This document shows, in pieces, positions 62,392 through 64,000 of a stretch of DNA of 64,000 nucleotides (the first letter of the stretch is position 1; each line of letters begins with the position of its first letter). The stretch comes from Pseudomonas morbosilactucae. GTDB taxonomy: Bacteria > Pseudomonadota > Gammaproteobacteria > Pseudomonadales > Pseudomonadaceae. The notes under the pieces are model-generated. The model did no database searches. It was not told where the DNA came from and saw nothing but the letters and a program-made list of their open reading frames with translations. The translations under genes and the position numbers were made by a program. The stretch is taken from NCBI RefSeq assembly GCF_023241715.1, contig NZ_JALQCW010000015.1, positions 16,712 through 80,711 of the forward strand, read 5' to 3'.

Positions 62392-64000
62392 ATGCCCAGT
62401 CCACTCGGTTACTCCCCTAGTTGGTCAGTCACCCTGACCAACAACCCTCTGCTCGACAGCCTGGTGTTCGGCACCTCCTGGGGCAACGGGGTCAACACTG
62501 CATGGCTGAGCTACAGCTTTATCACGCCGGGCTCGTCATTGTTTGCCCGCAATTACAGCAGCGACAACGAATATCAGAACAGCTATTCCCTGAGTGCCGC
62601 GCAAAAGACCGCCGTCACCAGCAGCCTGGGCGCCTGGGCCGCGGTCGCTAACATCAAGTTCACCCAAGTGAGTGAAAGCAGCACCAATGTCGGTGACCTG
62701 CGTTTTGGTGGCTACGCCGGGATGGATAGCGATACCGCAGCCTGGGGCTACTTCCCCGGCAACGCCCCGGTGGCGGGTGATGTCTGGATCGGCCCAGCGA
62801 CCAACAACAAGAGCCCGGTCAAAGGCACTTACGACTACATGACCTTCATGCATGAGATCGGCCATGCCTTGGGTCTGAAACACCCCTTCAGCACCAGTGC
62901 CCAGAACAGCACGGTCCTGGCGGATGAATATGATGATGTGCACTACACCATCATGAGCTACACCAACGCCTATTCTTACGAGCCCACCACCCCAATGCTC
63001 CTGGATATTCTGGCCATCCAGCAGCTCTACGGGGCCAACAACCTGTGGCAAACCGGAAACAACACCTACAAGTGGGCCGCCAATCAGTCGGTGTTCGAGA
63101 CCCTCTGGGACAGCGGCGGCACCGATACCATCGATGCCAGCAACCAGGCCGCTGCCGTCACCCTGAATCTCAATGAAGGACAGTTCAGCAACATCGGCAA
63201 GACCTTCATCGACTATCAGCGCGGCGTCGAAATCAACAACGGCCTGGCGATCGCCTTTGGTACCAAAATCGAAAACGCCATCGGTTCGATCTACAACGAC
63301 AACCTGATCGGCAACGACCTGGACAACGTTCTGGATGGCCGAGCCGGCGCCGACATCATGACCGGCGGCCTGGGCAATGACACCTACATCGTCGACAACG
63401 TTAGCGACATCGTGGTGGAAACCAGCACCCTGGCCAGCGAGATCGATACCGTCCTGGCCTCGGTGAGCTACGTCCTGAGCGCCAACGTCGAAGTGCTGAC
63501 CCTCACCGGCCGCGGCAATATCAACGGCGCGGGCAACGAACTGGACAACACCCTCAACGGCAACGCCGGCAATAACCTCCTTGAAGGCGGGGCCGGCAAT
63601 GATTTGCTCGACGGCGGCGCTGGCGCTGACACGCTGGTCGGCGGCACCGGCGACGACACCTACATCGTCGACAATATCCGCGACGAAGTCATCGAGCTCG
63701 AAAACCAAGGCCATGACCTGGTCAAGACCAGCATCAGTTACACCCTGGGCGCCAACATCGAAGACGGCCAACTGCTCGGCAGTGCCGCTCTCAATCTCAC
63801 CGGTAACAGCCTGAACAACACCTTGATCGGCAACAGCGGCGCCAACATCCTCGACGGCGGCCTGGGTACGGACATTCTCGACGGCGGCGCCGGCAACGAC
63901 ACCTACTACGTCGACGACGTCAATGACGTGATCATCGAACTGGGCACGTCGCTGAAAGAAATCGACAACGTGTTTGCCTCGGTGAACTGGACCCTGGGCG
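62392..64000 (+). CDS. serralysin-like M10 metallopeptidase with Ca-binding repeats, truncated by the window end
   Basis: At least 536 residues, open at the right edge; ATG 62392 has AGGAAG just upstream. There is no N-terminal Sec signal. The zinc site HEIGHALGLKH (His154, Glu155, His158, His164) and Met-turn YTIMSYT (Met188) are those of the serralysin/metzincin clan. From about residue 300 hemolysin-type Ca-binding nonapeptides (GGxGxDxL) alternate with long segments containing DTYIVDN and SYTLGANIE. Such proteins leave the cell through a type I secretion system using a C-terminal signal, which lies outside the window. It is larger than the roughly 470-residue AprA serralysins, and no aprDEF-type exporter is visible. 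Confidence 0.9.
   Translation, partial: MPSPLGYSPSWSVTLTNNPLLDSLVFGTSWGNGVNTAWLSYSFITPGSSLFARNYSSDNEYQNSYSLSAAQKTAVTSSLGAWAAVANIKFTQVSESSTNVGDLRFGGYAGMDSDTAAWGYFPGNAPVAGDVWIGPATNNKSPVKGTYDYMTFMHEIGHALGLKHPFSTSAQNSTVLADEYDDVHYTIMSYTNAYSYEPTTPMLLDILAIQQLYGANNLWQTGNNTYKWAANQSVFETLWDSGGTDTIDASNQAAAVTLNLNEGQFSNIGKTFIDYQRGVEINNGLAIAFGTKIENAIGSIYNDNLIGNDLDNVLDGRAGADIMTGGLGNDTYIVDNVSDIVVETSTLASEIDTVLASVSYVLSANVEVLTLTGRGNINGAGNELDNTLNGNAGNNLLEGGAGNDLLDGGAGADTLVGGTGDDTYIVDNIRDEVIELENQGHDLVKTSISYTLGANIEDGQLLGSAALNLTGNSLNNTLIGNSGANILDGGLGTDILDGGAGNDTYYVDDVNDVIIELGTSLKEIDNVFASVNWTLG
63340..64000 (+). repeat. tandem Ca-binding repeat units in the peptidase gene
   Basis: Units centred on GG-G-DTYIVD recur with GACACCTAC-type codons starting at 63379, 63655 and 63898, so the period is 276 and then 243 bases (92 and 81 residues). 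Each unit has one to three nonapeptides, the DTY(I/Y)VD motif, a V/I-rich stretch and SYTLGANIE-like sequence. The array continues past the window edge. Confidence 0.8.

Overview
The window is a chromosomal stretch of a fluorescent-group Pseudomonas. It is GC-rich, Pseudomonas-type REP sequences lie between genes, and the central block (lpxC/ftsZ through the dcw cluster, rnpB, lpoA-yraN-diaA-dolP, sspB/sspA, petCBA, rpsI-rplM, an aldo/keto reductase, an acyl-CoA dehydrogenase, a GlxA-type regulator, zapE, trpS, a hydrolase and zapG) follows the gene order I remember from P. aeruginosa around PA4406-PA4441. The organism call rests on sequence character and remembered synteny, not on a search. 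No tRNA, rRNA, CRISPR array, prophage or insertion sequence was seen.

Layout. Positions 1-6.3 kb hold the cytochrome bo3 quinol oxidase operon cyoABCDE (minus strand), a roughly 700-base gene-free promoter region, and dsbB. Positions 6.5-9.5 kb hold a nitric-oxide detoxification pair: a flavohemoprotein gene (hmp/fhp) carrying a one-base frameshift, divergent from its sigma-54 activator norR/fhpR, with two GT-N7-AC operator motifs between them. Positions 9.5-24.3 kb are the most variable part. They hold cheV, a GNAT acetyltransferase, a small secreted protein, a cysteine-cluster protein, an Aer-like PAS chemoreceptor, an RND efflux pair in an operon with a two-component system, another small secreted protein, an OprD-type porin and a dCache diguanylate cyclase.

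Positions 24.4-42.3 kb are the complete division and cell-wall (dcw) cluster, all on the minus strand and transcribed mraZ-rsmH-ftsL-ftsI-murE-murF-mraY-murD-ftsW-murG-murC-ddlB-ftsQ-ftsA-ftsZ-lpxC. Most junctions overlap or nearly touch. In front of mraZ are a good sigma-70 promoter and a three-repeat MraZ box. Next comes RNase P RNA (rnpB, minus). Divergent from rsmI runs lpoA-yraN-diaA-dolP (plus), which links a PBP-activator lipoprotein, replication initiation control and outer-membrane maintenance. Facing it are petABC (cytochrome bc1) and sspA-sspB, then rplM-rpsI.

The last 11 kb hold housekeeping and metabolic genes: an aldo/keto reductase, an acyl-CoA dehydrogenase whose stop codon lies inside a REP doublet, a GlxA-like regulator, zapE, a trpS with an unusual C-terminal extension, an alpha/beta hydrolase, zapG, an OmpA-type lipoprotein, an MBL-fold hydrolase and ogt. 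The window ends inside a large serralysin-like, Ca-binding-repeat metallopeptidase. I see no clearly undescribed multi-gene system. The points most worth checking are the hmp frameshift, the RND pump under a metal-type two-component system, the TrpRS extension, the repeat architecture of the truncated peptidase and the operator-like inverted repeats upstream of cyoA.
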